A stretch of DNA of 64,000 nt from Clostridia bacterium (GCA_026414765.1 JAOAIJ010000028.1:42049-106048); one strand, 5' to 3'. Positions 1 to 8,800 are shown, numbered from the stretch's first letter. Notes: generated by a model from the sequence alone, not told the origin. A program made the numbers and translations.

Positions 1-1
1 T

Positions 2-766
2 ACTTCCGGTAGCATTTTATTCAATAATGAAGATATTACAAAAGTTAACATGAAACCGTACAGAAAGAAAATGCAGATGATATTTCAGGACCCATATGCA
101 TCACTGAATCCGAGAATGACTGTAGGGGATATAATCGGAGAACCGATGGACATCCACAGTTTGGAAAAGGGAACTGCAAGAAAAGACAAAATATATTCGC
201 TTCTCGAGATGGTTGGGCTAAGTAAGGAGCATGCAAACAGATATCCCCATGAATTCAGCGGGGGTCAGAGGCAGAGAGTGGGTATAGCACGGGCATTGGC
301 TGTACAGCCTGAATTTATTGTATGTGACGAGCCTATATCGGCACTTGATGTTTCTATCCAGGCACAGATTGTTAATATGATGGATGACCTGCAGAGCTCC
401 CTTGGATTGACATATCTTTTTATCGCACATGATTTGTCTATGGTTAAGCATATAAGTAATAAGGTAGGGGTCATGTATTTAGGCAAGCTTGTAGAGCTGG
501 CTGACAGTTCCGAGCTATATGAAAGGCCTGTACACCCTTATACGCAAGGCTTGCTATCATCGATACCGGTTGCTGATCCTGAAGCGAGCAGAAGAAGGCA
601 AAGAATAATTCTTAAAGGCGATGTCCCAAGCCCTATCAATCCTCCTTCAGGCTGCAGATTCAGAACCAGATGCCGGTACGCAGAAAGGAAATGTGAGGAG
701 ACTGAGCCTGATTTCAAAGAGGTAGCACCGGGACATTTTTGTGCATGCTATCTGTACACATCGTGA
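2..766 (+). CDS. Oligopeptide ABC transporter ATP-binding protein, OppF/DppF type (5' truncated)
   Basis: ATPase subunit of a peptide or nickel importer; it energises uptake at the inner face of the membrane. The frame is open from base 2, so the start and Walker A lie before the window. Seen are the Q-loop (IFQDPYASLNPRMTVGDI), the signature SGGQRQR, Walker B (FIVCDEPISALD), the H-loop (FIAHDLS) and the C-terminal oligopeptide-transporter extension with GDVPSPINPPSGC and its conserved cysteines. It sits 88 bases before a substrate-binding lipoprotein, which fits one opp/dpp operon. The family is certain; the substrate (peptide, nickel or sugar-like) is not. Confidence 0.93.
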   Translation, partial: TSGSILFNNEDITKVNMKPYRKKMQMIFQDPYASLNPRMTVGDIIGEPMDIHSLEKGTARKDKIYSLLEMVGLSKEHANRYPHEFSGGQRQRVGIARALAVQPEFIVCDEPISALDVSIQAQIVNMMDDLQSSLGLTYLFIAHDLSMVKHISNKVGVMYLGKLVELADSSELYERPVHPYTQGLLSSIPVADPEASRRRQRIILKGDVPSPINPPSGCRFRTRCRYAERKCEETEPDFKEVAPGHFCACYLYTS

Positions 767-854
767 TGGACTTTTTGGAGCCGCCTGTATGCCTGAGTCC
801 GGATAAATAGGGAGACCTGTTTATATATTTATTGCTAGGATAGGAGGAAAAATA

Positions 855-2453
855 ATGGCTAGAAAATTGCTTGCGCTTTTAATCTCAGTCATTTTGCTTG
901 CATCAGCAGCAGGGTGCAGTGGAGGAAAAGAAAATAACACATTGAGCCTCAATGTAGGTATGGAACCAAGGTATATGGACCCTGCACTCAATAATGCTAT
1001 TGATGGAGGCATGTACATCGACCAGGTTTTTGAAGGCTTGACCAGGTTTGATAAGGATGGGAAGGTAATACCCGGTATGGCAGAAAAGTGGGAAATATCT
1101 GCTGATGGAACAAAATATACCTTTCATCTGAGGAAAGCGAGTTGGTCGGACGGAAAGCCTGTAAAGGCACAGGAGTTTGAATATGCGTGGAAGAGGGCTC
1201 TTGATCCCAAAACCGCTTCGGAGTATGCCTATATGCTTTATGTCATTAAAAATGGCGAGGCTTTCAACGGAGGAAAGGCAAAGGCTGAGGATGTAGGTGT
1301 AAAAGCACTGGATGACAAGACTCTTGAAGTTATGCTAGAAGCTCCAACAGCATACTTTATTGATATTACAAACTTCACGACCATGCATCCTGTAAGAAAG
1401 GATATTATAGAAAAACATGGTGACCAGTGGACGCAAAAGCCTGAAACTTATATAGGCAATGGACCTTTTGTATTGGAGAAGTGGGACCACAACTCTGAAA
1501 TCACACTAAAAAAGAATGACAATTACTATGACAAAGGTAAAGTTAAATTAAGCAAAATAGTATTCAAGCTGATAGAAGAAAGAGCAGCGTCACTTAATGC
1601 ATTTGAATCAGGAGACATCCAGTATATTTATGACCATGTACCTCCAGAGGAGACACAAAAGCTCATAAATGACGGTAAAGTAAAGGTGTTTCCCGATCTT
1701 TCAACTTATTATTATATCTTTAATACAAAAAAGGCCCCTTTTGATAATGTAAAGGTAAGAAAGGCTTTTGCTCTGGCGATAGACAGAAAAGCTATCGTAG
1801 ACAAGGTTACAAGGGCAGGGGAAAAAGCGGCCGATAACTTTGTTCCGCCGGGAGTAAACGGTGAAGCGTCTGGAAAAGACTTCAGATCAGAGGCTGACTA
1901 TAAATATCTGCCTGAAAAAGCGGATGTTGAGGCAGCCAGGAAGCTACTTGCGGAAGCAGGCTATGCCGACGGCAAAGGTTTTCCCGAAATAGAGCTGATT
2001 TACAATACTGACGAAAGGCATAAAAAGATAGCTGAGGCTGTCCAGGAGCAGTTGAAACAGAACCTCGGCGTAAACATCAAAATCTCAAATATGGAATGGA
2101 AGGTATTGCAGCAGAAGAGACAGAATAAAGACTTCACATTGTCAAGAGACGGTTGGGTAGGGGATTATAACGACCCGATGACATTTATGGATTTGTGGTT
2201 GTCAAATAGCGGCAACAACAATACACAGTGGAGCAGTGCACAATATGATGACTTAATTAAGAAAGCAAAAAGTACAATCGACCAGAAAGCAAGAATGAAA
2301 GCCATGCATGATGCGGAAAGGCTTTTACTGGAGGATGTGCCGATACTACCCATATTCTACTATGTGAAGCCTGTAGCTTTAGTCCCTGAATTGAAGGATG
2401 TGGTGCTTACAGTTAATGGAAGACTGTCGTTGATGCATGCTTATTTTGAATAG
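855..2453 (+). CDS. oppA: Oligopeptide-binding lipoprotein, ABC transporter family 5 (OppA-like)
   Basis: Extracellular substrate-binding protein that delivers peptides to the Opp permease. The 532-residue product starts with a lipoprotein signal (MARKLLALLISVILLASAAGC; the lipid-carrying Cys is residue 21) followed by a Ser/Gly linker. The family 5 pattern follows: MEPRYMDPALNN, VFEGLTRFDKDGKVIPGMAEKW and YTFHLRKASWSDGKPV early, then VRKAFALAIDR mid-protein. AGGAGG lies 7 bases before the ATG. It follows the OppF-type ATPase and is closed by a strong hairpin terminator, so it is the last gene of the transporter operon. The length is typical of OppA. Confidence 0.93.
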   Translation: MARKLLALLISVILLASAAGCSGGKENNTLSLNVGMEPRYMDPALNNAIDGGMYIDQVFEGLTRFDKDGKVIPGMAEKWEISADGTKYTFHLRKASWSDGKPVKAQEFEYAWKRALDPKTASEYAYMLYVIKNGEAFNGGKAKAEDVGVKALDDKTLEVMLEAPTAYFIDITNFTTMHPVRKDIIEKHGDQWTQKPETYIGNGPFVLEKWDHNSEITLKKNDNYYDKGKVKLSKIVFKLIEERAASLNAFESGDIQYIYDHVPPEETQKLINDGKVKVFPDLSTYYYIFNTKKAPFDNVKVRKAFALAIDRKAIVDKVTRAGEKAADNFVPPGVNGEASGKDFRSEADYKYLPEKADVEAARKLLAEAGYADGKGFPEIELIYNTDERHKKIAEAVQEQLKQNLGVNIKISNMEWKVLQQKRQNKDFTLSRDGWVGDYNDPMTFMDLWLSNSGNNNTQWSSAQYDDLIKKAKSTIDQKARMKAMHDAERLLLEDVPILPIFYYVKPVALVPELKDVVLTVNGRLSLMHAYFE

Positions 2454-2480
2454 ATAGTCAGGCCGGAAGCTAATGTATCT

Positions 2481-2557
2481 GGATATGGTATGATAGACCC
2501 CACTTTTTCTCCTTGACTAAGTGACCGGTTTATCATACCATATCCGGTTTTCGTTTT
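2481..2557 (+). terminator. Intrinsic terminator after oppA
   Basis: A perfect 15-bp inverted repeat (2481-2495 with 2531-2545) encloses a 35-base loop and is followed by a T-rich tract (TTTTCGTTTTTTT). It lies 28 bases after the oppA stop. The large loop is unusual. Confidence 0.7.
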
Positions 2558-2848
2558 TTTGTGTCTAACTTATGGAAATGGCTAAGGCTTCTAAAGGATA
2601 TGGCGATACCAGGGAAATACCGCAATATTATATGGCAGTAGCAGATTTATAAATTCGCTAAGTGTTACAGATACTAGATATAGTGGGAAGTGTATATAAT
2701 TCAACAAATTTTGCAAATTATCTATACTATAATGTATATTGACAATAGCTATATTAAACCATTGTAAATGAATATTATTTTATGGCATTGTAGCTAATAT
2801 TCTGTACTCTGTGATAATGTATTAACATTTTTGATAGGAGGCTTTTAA
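2558..2848. other. AT-rich spacer with one 26-codon open stretch
   Basis: No convincing gene. A short frame at 2572-2652 (+) encodes 26 residues ending in REIPQYYMAVADL, with no good ribosome site. It may be the tail of a lost gene or chance. The rest is very AT-rich and presumably holds the promoter of the next gene. Confidence 0.3.
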
Positions 2849-3376
2849 ATGATGAAAAGACTTATTATTATATTAATTAGTCTCTTTTGCCTATGTACTA
2901 TAGTAGTCTTAGTATTTAATAAAAATAATGTAGCAAATAGTTTCAGTGAAAAAGGGCTTGTAGTATATCTATTAAAGAAAGATTCTACGGAAAAAACCGT
3001 GCTTTTTACAGAGAATGATATACGTGAGTTTGATTGGGGACAACAAAAAATTATTTTTGACAAAAAATTCTTAAATGAAAAGGTAATAGGAAAAGGTAAA
3101 GCTAATAAAGATGAGAAATATAGTTCTGGAGGCTCAAAGATTTTATCTGCAAAATATCAGGAGAGGTTCTTGCTAAGTTTACAGGGTGAAGAAATATATA
3201 AAGGAGCTTTTAAACAACCTTTTTTCTCTTCGTACTATCCTGATATTCCATATATTGAGGATATAGAAAATGGAATAAGAATAAACTGGAATAAGATTGA
3301 AGGAAGAGAGGATGTAAGATTTAATAAAAAATTATATGATTACTTGAAACAAAAGAAGATAATTTCATTAAACTGA
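2849..3376 (+). CDS. Hypothetical membrane-anchored protein, 175 aa
   Basis: Not recognised. One hydrophobic segment at residues 4-23 (LIIILISLFCLCTIVVLVF) is followed by a charged, lysine-rich body with no cysteine after the anchor, so it is probably a signal-anchor protein facing outward. Two adjacent ATGs; the first is 8 bases after TAGGAGG. The gene is more AT-rich than the flanking housekeeping genes. It sits alone in an accessory patch beside another secreted protein and two decayed coding remnants, suggesting lineage-specific or acquired DNA. No enzymatic motif is visible. Confidence 0.6.
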   Translation: MMKRLIIILISLFCLCTIVVLVFNKNNVANSFSEKGLVVYLLKKDSTEKTVLFTENDIREFDWGQQKIIFDKKFLNEKVIGKGKANKDEKYSSGGSKILSAKYQERFLLSLQGEEIYKGAFKQPFFSSYYPDIPYIEDIENGIRINWNKIEGREDVRFNKKLYDYLKQKKIISLN

Positions 3377-3403
3377 TTTTACACATTGCTGTAAAGTTAT
3401 ATT

Positions 3404-3532
3404 TCACATGTTTATAGATGTTGATTTCGCAAAATATGTTATCTTTGTTCTGATGTTTCCGTAATCAAAGAAGGCTACAATATCGTACTTCCCATTTTCA
3501 TTGGAATCTTCTGATGTTACTCTTTCAACAAC
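3404..3532 (-). pseudogene. Decayed 3' end of a minus-strand gene (possible FG-GAP-like repeat)
   Basis: Read on the minus strand, this spacer encodes about 42 protein-like residues ending at a TGA (3406-3404), including GKYDIVAFFDYGN and RTKITYF. That pattern recalls the repeat unit of secreted FG-GAP/VCBS-type beta-propeller proteins, from memory of the family. The frame continues upstream without a clear start and runs towards the neighbouring plus-strand gene, so at best it is a truncated remnant. It has no ribosome site. Confidence 0.35.
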
Positions 3533-3629
3533 TGTGGGAAATAATCGAATGTATGGAAGAAAATATACCGATTTACATATTATGCATGATATAGTATGTA
3601 ATAATATAAAATAGTTGGGAGATGATGTT

Positions 3630-4619
3630 ATGAAGAAAAAATTACTATTCTATTTACTTGCGCTCATGCTTATGATGAGTTGTATTAACGTTTACGCTAA
3701 TAATTCAAGTAAATCATTTGAGTATTCCGTTAAACCTGGTATGTCTGTATGGAAGAATTTTAAAACTCATGCTGAAATGGTTGAGGCATGTCAGATACCT
3801 AAAGATGTATTAAAGAAAATGTCTACAGAAGAATTAGCTAAAGCTGTAATGGACTATCCACTTTTTGTAGATATATTTCTTTTTAATACCCGTCAGCAAG
3901 GGTATGATGCTTTGTGTAAAAGATTCAACGGTTTACAAGAGCTACTTAAAAAAGACGATGCACAGACTAAACTTTTGGAAGTATATTCTAATTTGAGTGA
4001 AAGCTTAGGTTCTGAAAGAAGTATAGGTGCACAAAATGAAAGTCTTATGTTAAGGAAAGTATATCTTGAAGTGATACTAACTCAAGATGAATTTGTGAAT
4101 AAAATGGAAAAAGAGGATATCGATAAAATAATAAGTTTATCAACTAAAGCCCCCTCTTTTTCTGCGTTAGGTACAACAACAGTCACAACTCCAAAAGGAA
4201 CTTCCGTAGAGGTTATTGTGAGCGCTAAGAAGTCCAGTGATTATTTAACTGCAATAGATAATGCAGTTAAAAACCAATTTCCTTTAGCTACATTTGTAAG
4301 GAACTCTGATAATCGCTACAATTGTCATTCGTATGCTTGGTATAGCCAGTCAACATCGAATGTATATTGGATGAATGATCCAAGTGCTTATATGACAGAT
4401 GGAAGTTATAGTTATGAAGGTATCTTGCCAAATGCAATTAATGAGAAAGTCTATTATGCAAGCGGTAATCATTCTGGGATCGTAAAAGGATATAGTTCTT
4501 CTCGCCCATATGATAAAGGATTAATTCAAATTCAATCAAAATGGGGTGAGGGACCTCTTTTGAATCATGCAGCTTCTTACTCTCCTTATGACGATACAGA
4601 CCTTAAGTATTATAAGTAA
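3630..4619 (+). CDS. Secreted protein with a C-terminal NCHSYAW-type, possibly papain-like, domain
   Basis: Predicted exported protein of 329 residues with a signal peptide (residues 1-23, ending INVYA) and a helical charged middle. The C-terminal domain contains YNCHSYAWYSQ (Cys232, His233), WMNDPSAYMTDGSYSY, GNHSGIV (His281) and SKWGEGPLLNHA. A Cys followed downstream by a His-[SG]-[GI] strand and a Trp-Gly segment is the layout of NlpC/P60, CHAP and related cysteine hydrolases. I infer such a fold but cannot name the family. I start at the ATG 8 bases after GGGAG; a TTG 15 bases earlier overlaps that site. It has its own terminator. Confidence 0.65.
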   Translation: MKKKLLFYLLALMLMMSCINVYANNSSKSFEYSVKPGMSVWKNFKTHAEMVEACQIPKDVLKKMSTEELAKAVMDYPLFVDIFLFNTRQQGYDALCKRFNGLQELLKKDDAQTKLLEVYSNLSESLGSERSIGAQNESLMLRKVYLEVILTQDEFVNKMEKEDIDKIISLSTKAPSFSALGTTTVTTPKGTSVEVIVSAKKSSDYLTAIDNAVKNQFPLATFVRNSDNRYNCHSYAWYSQSTSNVYWMNDPSAYMTDGSYSYEGILPNAINEKVYYASGNHSGIVKGYSSSRPYDKGLIQIQSKWGEGPLLNHAASYSPYDDTDLKYYK

Positions 4620-4668
4620 AATAAATATTAGTAGTATATTATATAAAGTTATAGGACAAGAAGTCCTC

Positions 4669-4705
4669 AGGCTGCTGATAAACATAATATGACAGCAGCC
4701 TTTTA
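4669..4705 (+). terminator. Intrinsic terminator
   Basis: Nine-base perfect stem AGGCTGCTG / CAGCAGCCT (4669-4677 with 4693-4701) followed by TTT; it ends the secreted-protein gene. Confidence 0.75.
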
Positions 4706-5284
4706 GCATGTTTTTAAAGTGCCTCTGTAGTCTGAAGCAGGAACAGTGACCTTTCTAAGATTTATTGGAAGTTCTCCTTAATTTTATGTCAAAATATTCA
4801 TTATAGTAAAAAAAGGTTATATAGGGTATACTGGAATAACTTATCTACCTTGTATAAGTTTATAGTAACTTATTATTATTTATTATACAATTTGCTAATT
4901 AGATACTGCATTATATGCGTTAGCCATTCTTTTACTATTCACCTTGGTATCTAGTGAGTTTAAGTAGTCATTGTTATCTACCGCTGCTACCGAAATAACG
5001 TAGCTAAGTCAGCTATAAATGTGCGCGCTTAATTACAGACAGTTAAATGCATGCATAACCAAATATACCATAAAATTGAAATTATTCAATGAAAAAAATT
5101 CGACATTTTGAATAGCTATTTTTTATTAAGAGACAATGCATATGAACTGAGCTGCATATCCAATGATTTTTGATATGACCTACTGCATATGTAGAACCGG
5201 GTATATGGAGTTATGAGTTGTTTATGACTGGTATATCGTACAGAATTAGCACATAGCATCAAATACACATTTTAGTAAATATTG
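4706..5284. other. Long AT-rich spacer with a possible minus-strand gene remnant
   Basis: No intact gene is seen in this stretch of almost 600 bases. On the minus strand, about 4895-5014 reads as roughly 38 protein-like residues ending at TAG (4897-4895), including VISVAAVDNND, which resembles a stretch found in subtilisin-like proteases. It is too short and bounded by stops to be functional. A TTCGACA heptamer, the core of a Spo0A box, lies at 5099-5105. Confidence 0.3.
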
Positions 5285-5313
5285 TTGGATTAAGGCGTAA
5301 TATGTTATATAAT
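5285..5313 (+). promoter_or_regulatory. Sigma-A-type promoter for the response-regulator-like gene
   Basis: TTGGAT (5285-5290), a 17-base spacer and a perfect TATAAT (5308-5313). The start codon follows at 5387, leaving a leader of about 65 bases. Confidence 0.6.
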
Positions 5314-5386
5314 TTATATTAAGTGACACATATAGAGAGCACTACATTGCTAATGTTATTCTTTAAATTGGAAGGATGCAGATCTG

Positions 5387-6253
5387 ATGCGTTACAACAT
5401 TTTATCAGTTGATGAGTTTGGGACAACGAGAATAGAGCTTTCAAATATGCTGAGAAATCTTGATGTAAGTATCATCAATGTAAAAGATGAAATAGAGATG
5501 ATAAATACCCTCCATGAAAAAAAGACAATCTTTAATGCTGTCGCATGGACGATAAACTCTATAGATATGAAGGATTTTGAAGCTATAAAGAGGCTTAAAA
5601 GCAAGGAAGCATATAAAAGTATACCTGTAATTATTGTATCCAAGTTTACTGATAAAAAGTATATAATAAAAGCAATAGAATCTGGAGCGGTAGAGTATGT
5701 AGCCAAACCTTATGATGAGGAAACCGTCCTCAAAAAAATCTGTAAAATACTTGGAGTGCCTTTTGAAAAAACAAAGAGCAAAAAAATTGACGAAGATATA
5801 GTCACTTATAACTTTTCTGAGATGTTTAACAGGGAAATTAAAGCTGCGAGCAGGGGTGGGTATCCTTTGACGGTAACTATGGCATCAATCGTACCTTTGG
5901 CTGCCGGCTCTGCAGACCAGGAAAATGTTGATGGGATTATAAGCCTGGTAAATAGAGTAATAAAAACAAAACTGAGAGAAACTGACACATCCTTTCATTA
6001 TGGAATAAACAATCTCATTCTGCTTTTGCCTTTTGCAGACAAGAGTGGTTCTGAGATTATTAAGAAAAAGCTTAAAGCAATATTTGCCTCTCACTCAATG
6101 ATCAGGCAAAGAAATAATGGCTATGAGCTCGTAGTAGCCAGCGTGACGTTTCCGGATGACGGCAAGATAAAAGGAAAGCTTCTTGAGAGACTGGAAAGTA
6201 ATTTCAGTACCGCCGCTAAAACTATAAATACGAATGAATCCGTAGATAAATAA
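5387..6253 (+). CDS. Receiver-domain protein with a degenerate GGDEF-like domain
   Basis: A 288-residue protein. Residues 1-120 have the CheY-like receiver fold (YNILSVDE, then IPVIIVSKFTD and AVEYVAKPYDE with the conserved Lys-Pro). The phospho-acceptor position in VAWTINSID appears to be Thr55 rather than Asp, so ordinary phosphorylation is doubtful. Residues 135-275 look like a diguanylate-cyclase fold (TKLRETDTSFHYG, then LILLLPFADKSG), but the GGDEF motif is replaced by YGINN, so cyclase activity is unlikely. It may sense by binding rather than by catalysis. The ATG follows GGAAGG at 11 bases. Monocistronic, convergent with the LexA-like gene. Domain calls are by eye. Confidence 0.75.
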   Translation: MRYNILSVDEFGTTRIELSNMLRNLDVSIINVKDEIEMINTLHEKKTIFNAVAWTINSIDMKDFEAIKRLKSKEAYKSIPVIIVSKFTDKKYIIKAIESGAVEYVAKPYDEETVLKKICKILGVPFEKTKSKKIDEDIVTYNFSEMFNREIKAASRGGYPLTVTMASIVPLAAGSADQENVDGIISLVNRVIKTKLRETDTSFHYGINNLILLLPFADKSGSEIIKKKLKAIFASHSMIRQRNNGYELVVASVTFPDDGKIKGKLLERLESNFSTAAKTINTNESVDK

Positions 6254-6287
6254 AGAGGGCGTATGCCCTCTTTGCTTATCTACGGAT
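6238..6287. terminator. Bidirectional terminator overlapping both convergent gene ends
   Basis: ATCCGTAGATAA (6238-6249) pairs with TTATCTACGGAT (6276-6287), and inside it AAAGAGGGC pairs with GCCCTCTTT. The outer arm contains the last sense codons of the receiver gene on one side and of the LexA-like gene on the other. Confidence 0.75.
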
Positions 6288-6918
6288 GTTTTGAAAATTT
6301 GCCTATCAGTTTTCCAATAACTATAACTTCATCTTTGCTGAATTGTTCTTTTCTTAAAGCATTGTCATCAGCCTTGAGATACACCGTATTCTGCTGTTCG
6401 CCCGGACTATAGTACCTGAGAAGTGACTGGTTTTCATAGATAATAAGTACTATATCGCCATCAACCAGATCTGAAGTTTTTTTCATAATCAATGAATTAC
6501 CAAGTTTTATCCCACTATTGTATAAGCTTTCATCACTGCAGGTGATAATAAAGCACTCATCGCTTGACAGCACCATATCAGGTGAAACAGGGTGATATTT
6601 GGCTATGTTGTAAATGCTGAAAAGATTGCCGGCAGTTCTTGAATTGACCTTTTTAAGTTCGGGAATGTACAATGGTTTCAAATACTGGGACTCATTTGAG
6701 ACCAGTTGTATGGAGCGCGCCATGCCTACTTCTCTTTTAATTGCGCCCTTTTGTTCCAACCGGTTAAGTATACCCTGAACAGCTCCCGGCGTTTTTTCCC
6801 CAACCATTTCTCCGATTTCCCTTACAGAGGGGGGGATACCTTTAGTCTTAATAAAGGCTTCTATAGCCGAATAAACCTTCTTTTGCTTTGAGGTAAGTGT
6901 ATTGAAATCGAATGACAC
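6280..6918 (-). CDS. lexA: LexA-family repressor with an altered catalytic Lys
   Basis: SOS-type repressor. The N-terminal winged-helix domain is clear (LTSKQKKVYSAIEAFI, GIPPSVREIGEMVG). The C-terminal S24 domain keeps an Ala-Gly pair at the expected cleavage site (SRTAG) and a Ser in SDESLYNSGI. The catalytic Lys of the usual TVKRF strand appears as Arg (QSLLRYYS). If the alignment is right, self-cleavage would be weakened or lost. I choose the GTG at 6918, which follows AAAGGGTGG at a normal distance; a GTG three codons earlier would abut that site. No typical CGAAC-N4-GTTCG box was found upstream. It may be a LexA paralogue rather than the SOS master regulator. Confidence 0.8.
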   Translation of the reverse strand: MSFDFNTLTSKQKKVYSAIEAFIKTKGIPPSVREIGEMVGEKTPGAVQGILNRLEQKGAIKREVGMARSIQLVSNESQYLKPLYIPELKKVNSRTAGNLFSIYNIAKYHPVSPDMVLSSDECFIITCSDESLYNSGIKLGNSLIMKKTSDLVDGDIVLIIYENQSLLRYYSPGEQQNTVYLKADDNALRKEQFSKDEVIVIGKLIGKFSKHP

Positions 6919-7440
6919 CTTGACCACCCTTTATAGTATAATTGTTAAACATATTCAATATCTTAAGAGAAAAATCAAATCTATCTTTTGTATATCTAAA
7001 AGAAATCTTTTACTGTGTAAATATTGAAACTAAATGCATAAACAAGTGGAATTATTAAATTGGTGATTCATTATGGGCGCATGTCTTGATATTTTGCAAT
7101 GAAATTGCTTTACATAATTATGTGTTATAGTGTATCAAAGATATAGATGTTTTTCAAATTAGATAATTACATAAATGTAAGTACGCCCCATGTAGAAATG
7201 AACAAATGTTCATAAAATCTGCCCACAGTATAAAATTGGTATTTGCACATATCCCTCCTACAGAATTAAAAAATGATTATTGGATAATATTATTGATAAT
7301 GGGTTATAGTCCTACTTTATGTTTTGTGAACAATATACAATAACGGGCACAAAAGTAGTTTGTCTTATAAACCTGATAACACTTGCTATCTAAGGGTCAG
7401 TTAATACTTGTATTTAAAGAGTGAAATATGAGGAGGATAT
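6919..7440. other. Divergent intergenic region, lexA-like / iadA
   Basis: An AT-rich spacer of about 520 bases that must carry divergent promoters; none stands out. One short minus-strand frame, 7250-7167, encodes 27 residues (MCKYQFYTVGRFYEHLF start) behind a TAGGAGGG ribosome site about 3 bases upstream of its ATG. It is a possible microprotein, but without homology I do not call it a gene. Confidence 0.3.
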
Positions 7441-8598
7441 GTGTTCAAATTGCTAAAAGGCGGGGATTGTTATATTCCCGAATTTATCGGTAAAAAGGAT
7501 ATTTTAATTGCAGGAAAAACAATATGCAAAATTGAGGATAATATCCCTGTTGATAATTTATGGGACGTTGAGAAGTTTGACTGCACTGGTAAGATAGTAT
7601 GTCCCGGATTTATTGACCAGCATTTGCATATTACCGGTGGAGGAGGGGAACAGGGGCCTTCCAGCAGAATTCCGGAGCTTATGCTTGGTGAGATAATAAA
7701 GGCTGGAGTATCTACTGTTGTGGGTGTACTTGGAGTAGATGATATCTCCAGAAACATAGCAGGGCTGCTTGCAAAGGCAAGGGCACTGGAAATAGAAGGG
7801 GTTACAACATATATATATACAGGAAGCTATGGTGTACCAACAGCAACATTAACTGGGAGGGTAATATCAGATATTTCCCTGATAGATAAGGTTATTGGTG
7901 TGGGTGAGATTGCAATAGCGGATTACAGGGCCTCCCACCGGAGTCTTGAAATGCTGAAGGGACTTGCTTATGAGGCAAAGGTAGGAGGGTTGCTTGGGGC
8001 AAAGGCAGGAGTAATGCATATGCATGTGGGAGATGGCAAGGAAGGTCTAAAAGAATTGTTTTTGCTGGTAGAAGAATCAGATTTCCCTATTGATATGTTT
8101 GTACCTACTCACCTTAATAGAAACAAGGCATTATTTGAGCAATCGATTAACTATGCTGAAGCAGGAGGTAATATTGATCTGACGGCAGGCGAGGCATCGG
8201 GACAAGGCTTAAGTGTACCTGAAGCACTTGAGATTCTGGTTCGTAAAGGTATAAATATGGATAAGGTCACTGTGTCATCAGACGGAAACGGTAGTATACC
8301 GGGAGATGGCACGAGTGGGTCTGGTGTAGGAAAAGTAGTTCAATTATTTAATGATATTAAGACAAGCATTACTGATAAAAAGATCGAGATTACCCAGGCT
8401 TTAAAAACAGTCACTTCCAATGTGGCAAAAGTCTTGAAACTGTATCCTCAGAAGGGGATACTCCAGGCCGGGAGTGATGCGGATATACTGGTGCTTGATA
8501 AAAGCAGCCTAAACATAGACTTGATGCTTGGAAATGGAGATTTGTGTGTTAAGGATGGAAAGGTAATAAAAAGAGGAAAGTATGAAAACAGAGGCTAA
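7441..8598 (+). CDS. iadA: Isoaspartyl dipeptidase
   Basis: Binuclear zinc amidohydrolase that splits beta-aspartyl dipeptides such as the beta-Asp-Arg released from cyanophycin. Visible hallmarks: GFIDQHLHITGGGGEQGP with the metal ligands His61 and His63, GEIAIADYRASHRS carrying the bridging acidic residue, HMHVGDGKEGL, FVPTHLNRN and the catalytic Asp in TVSSDGNGS. The 385-residue length is normal. It starts at GTG, 4 bases after AGGAGG. It is the first gene of a run that continues with two small membrane proteins, cyanophycinase and cyanophycin synthetase, which points to cyanophycin turnover rather than general repair of damaged peptides. Confidence 0.92.
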   Translation: MFKLLKGGDCYIPEFIGKKDILIAGKTICKIEDNIPVDNLWDVEKFDCTGKIVCPGFIDQHLHITGGGGEQGPSSRIPELMLGEIIKAGVSTVVGVLGVDDISRNIAGLLAKARALEIEGVTTYIYTGSYGVPTATLTGRVISDISLIDKVIGVGEIAIADYRASHRSLEMLKGLAYEAKVGGLLGAKAGVMHMHVGDGKEGLKELFLLVEESDFPIDMFVPTHLNRNKALFEQSINYAEAGGNIDLTAGEASGQGLSVPEALEILVRKGINMDKVTVSSDGNGSIPGDGTSGSGVGKVVQLFNDIKTSITDKKIEITQALKTVTSNVAKVLKLYPQKGILQAGSDADILVLDKSSLNIDLMLGNGDLCVKDGKVIKRGKYENRG

Positions 8599-8623
8599 TT
8601 TATGTGAATGGTAGGAGTTATGT

Positions 8624-8800
8624 ATGGCAGATTTTATAGTATATGTATGGAACGGTATAAAGTATTTTACCTGTATATTGGGCAGTGTAATATCATTTAA
8701 GCTATCGTTCATATTTCTCTTATGTATAGCTTATTACGCCTACAAAGTATTTAGCAGTTTTTTTGGAAGAAGCACCAGGAACAGGGCAGACGGTGATTAG
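8624..8800 (+). CDS. Small membrane protein, 58 aa
   Basis: Not recognised. It encodes MADFIVYVWNGIKYF, a hydrophobic stretch at about residues 13-43 broad enough for one or two membrane passes (LSFIFLLCIAYYAYKVF), and a polar basic tail ending RNRADGD. TAGGAG lies 6 bases before the ATG, and the gene starts 25 bases after iadA, so co-transcription is likely. An overlapping ATG at 8620 opens a different frame of only 26 codons. Its position inside a cyanophycin locus is the only clue to function. Confidence 0.6.
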   Translation: MADFIVYVWNGIKYFTCILGSVISFKLSFIFLLCIAYYAYKVFSSFFGRSTRNRADGD

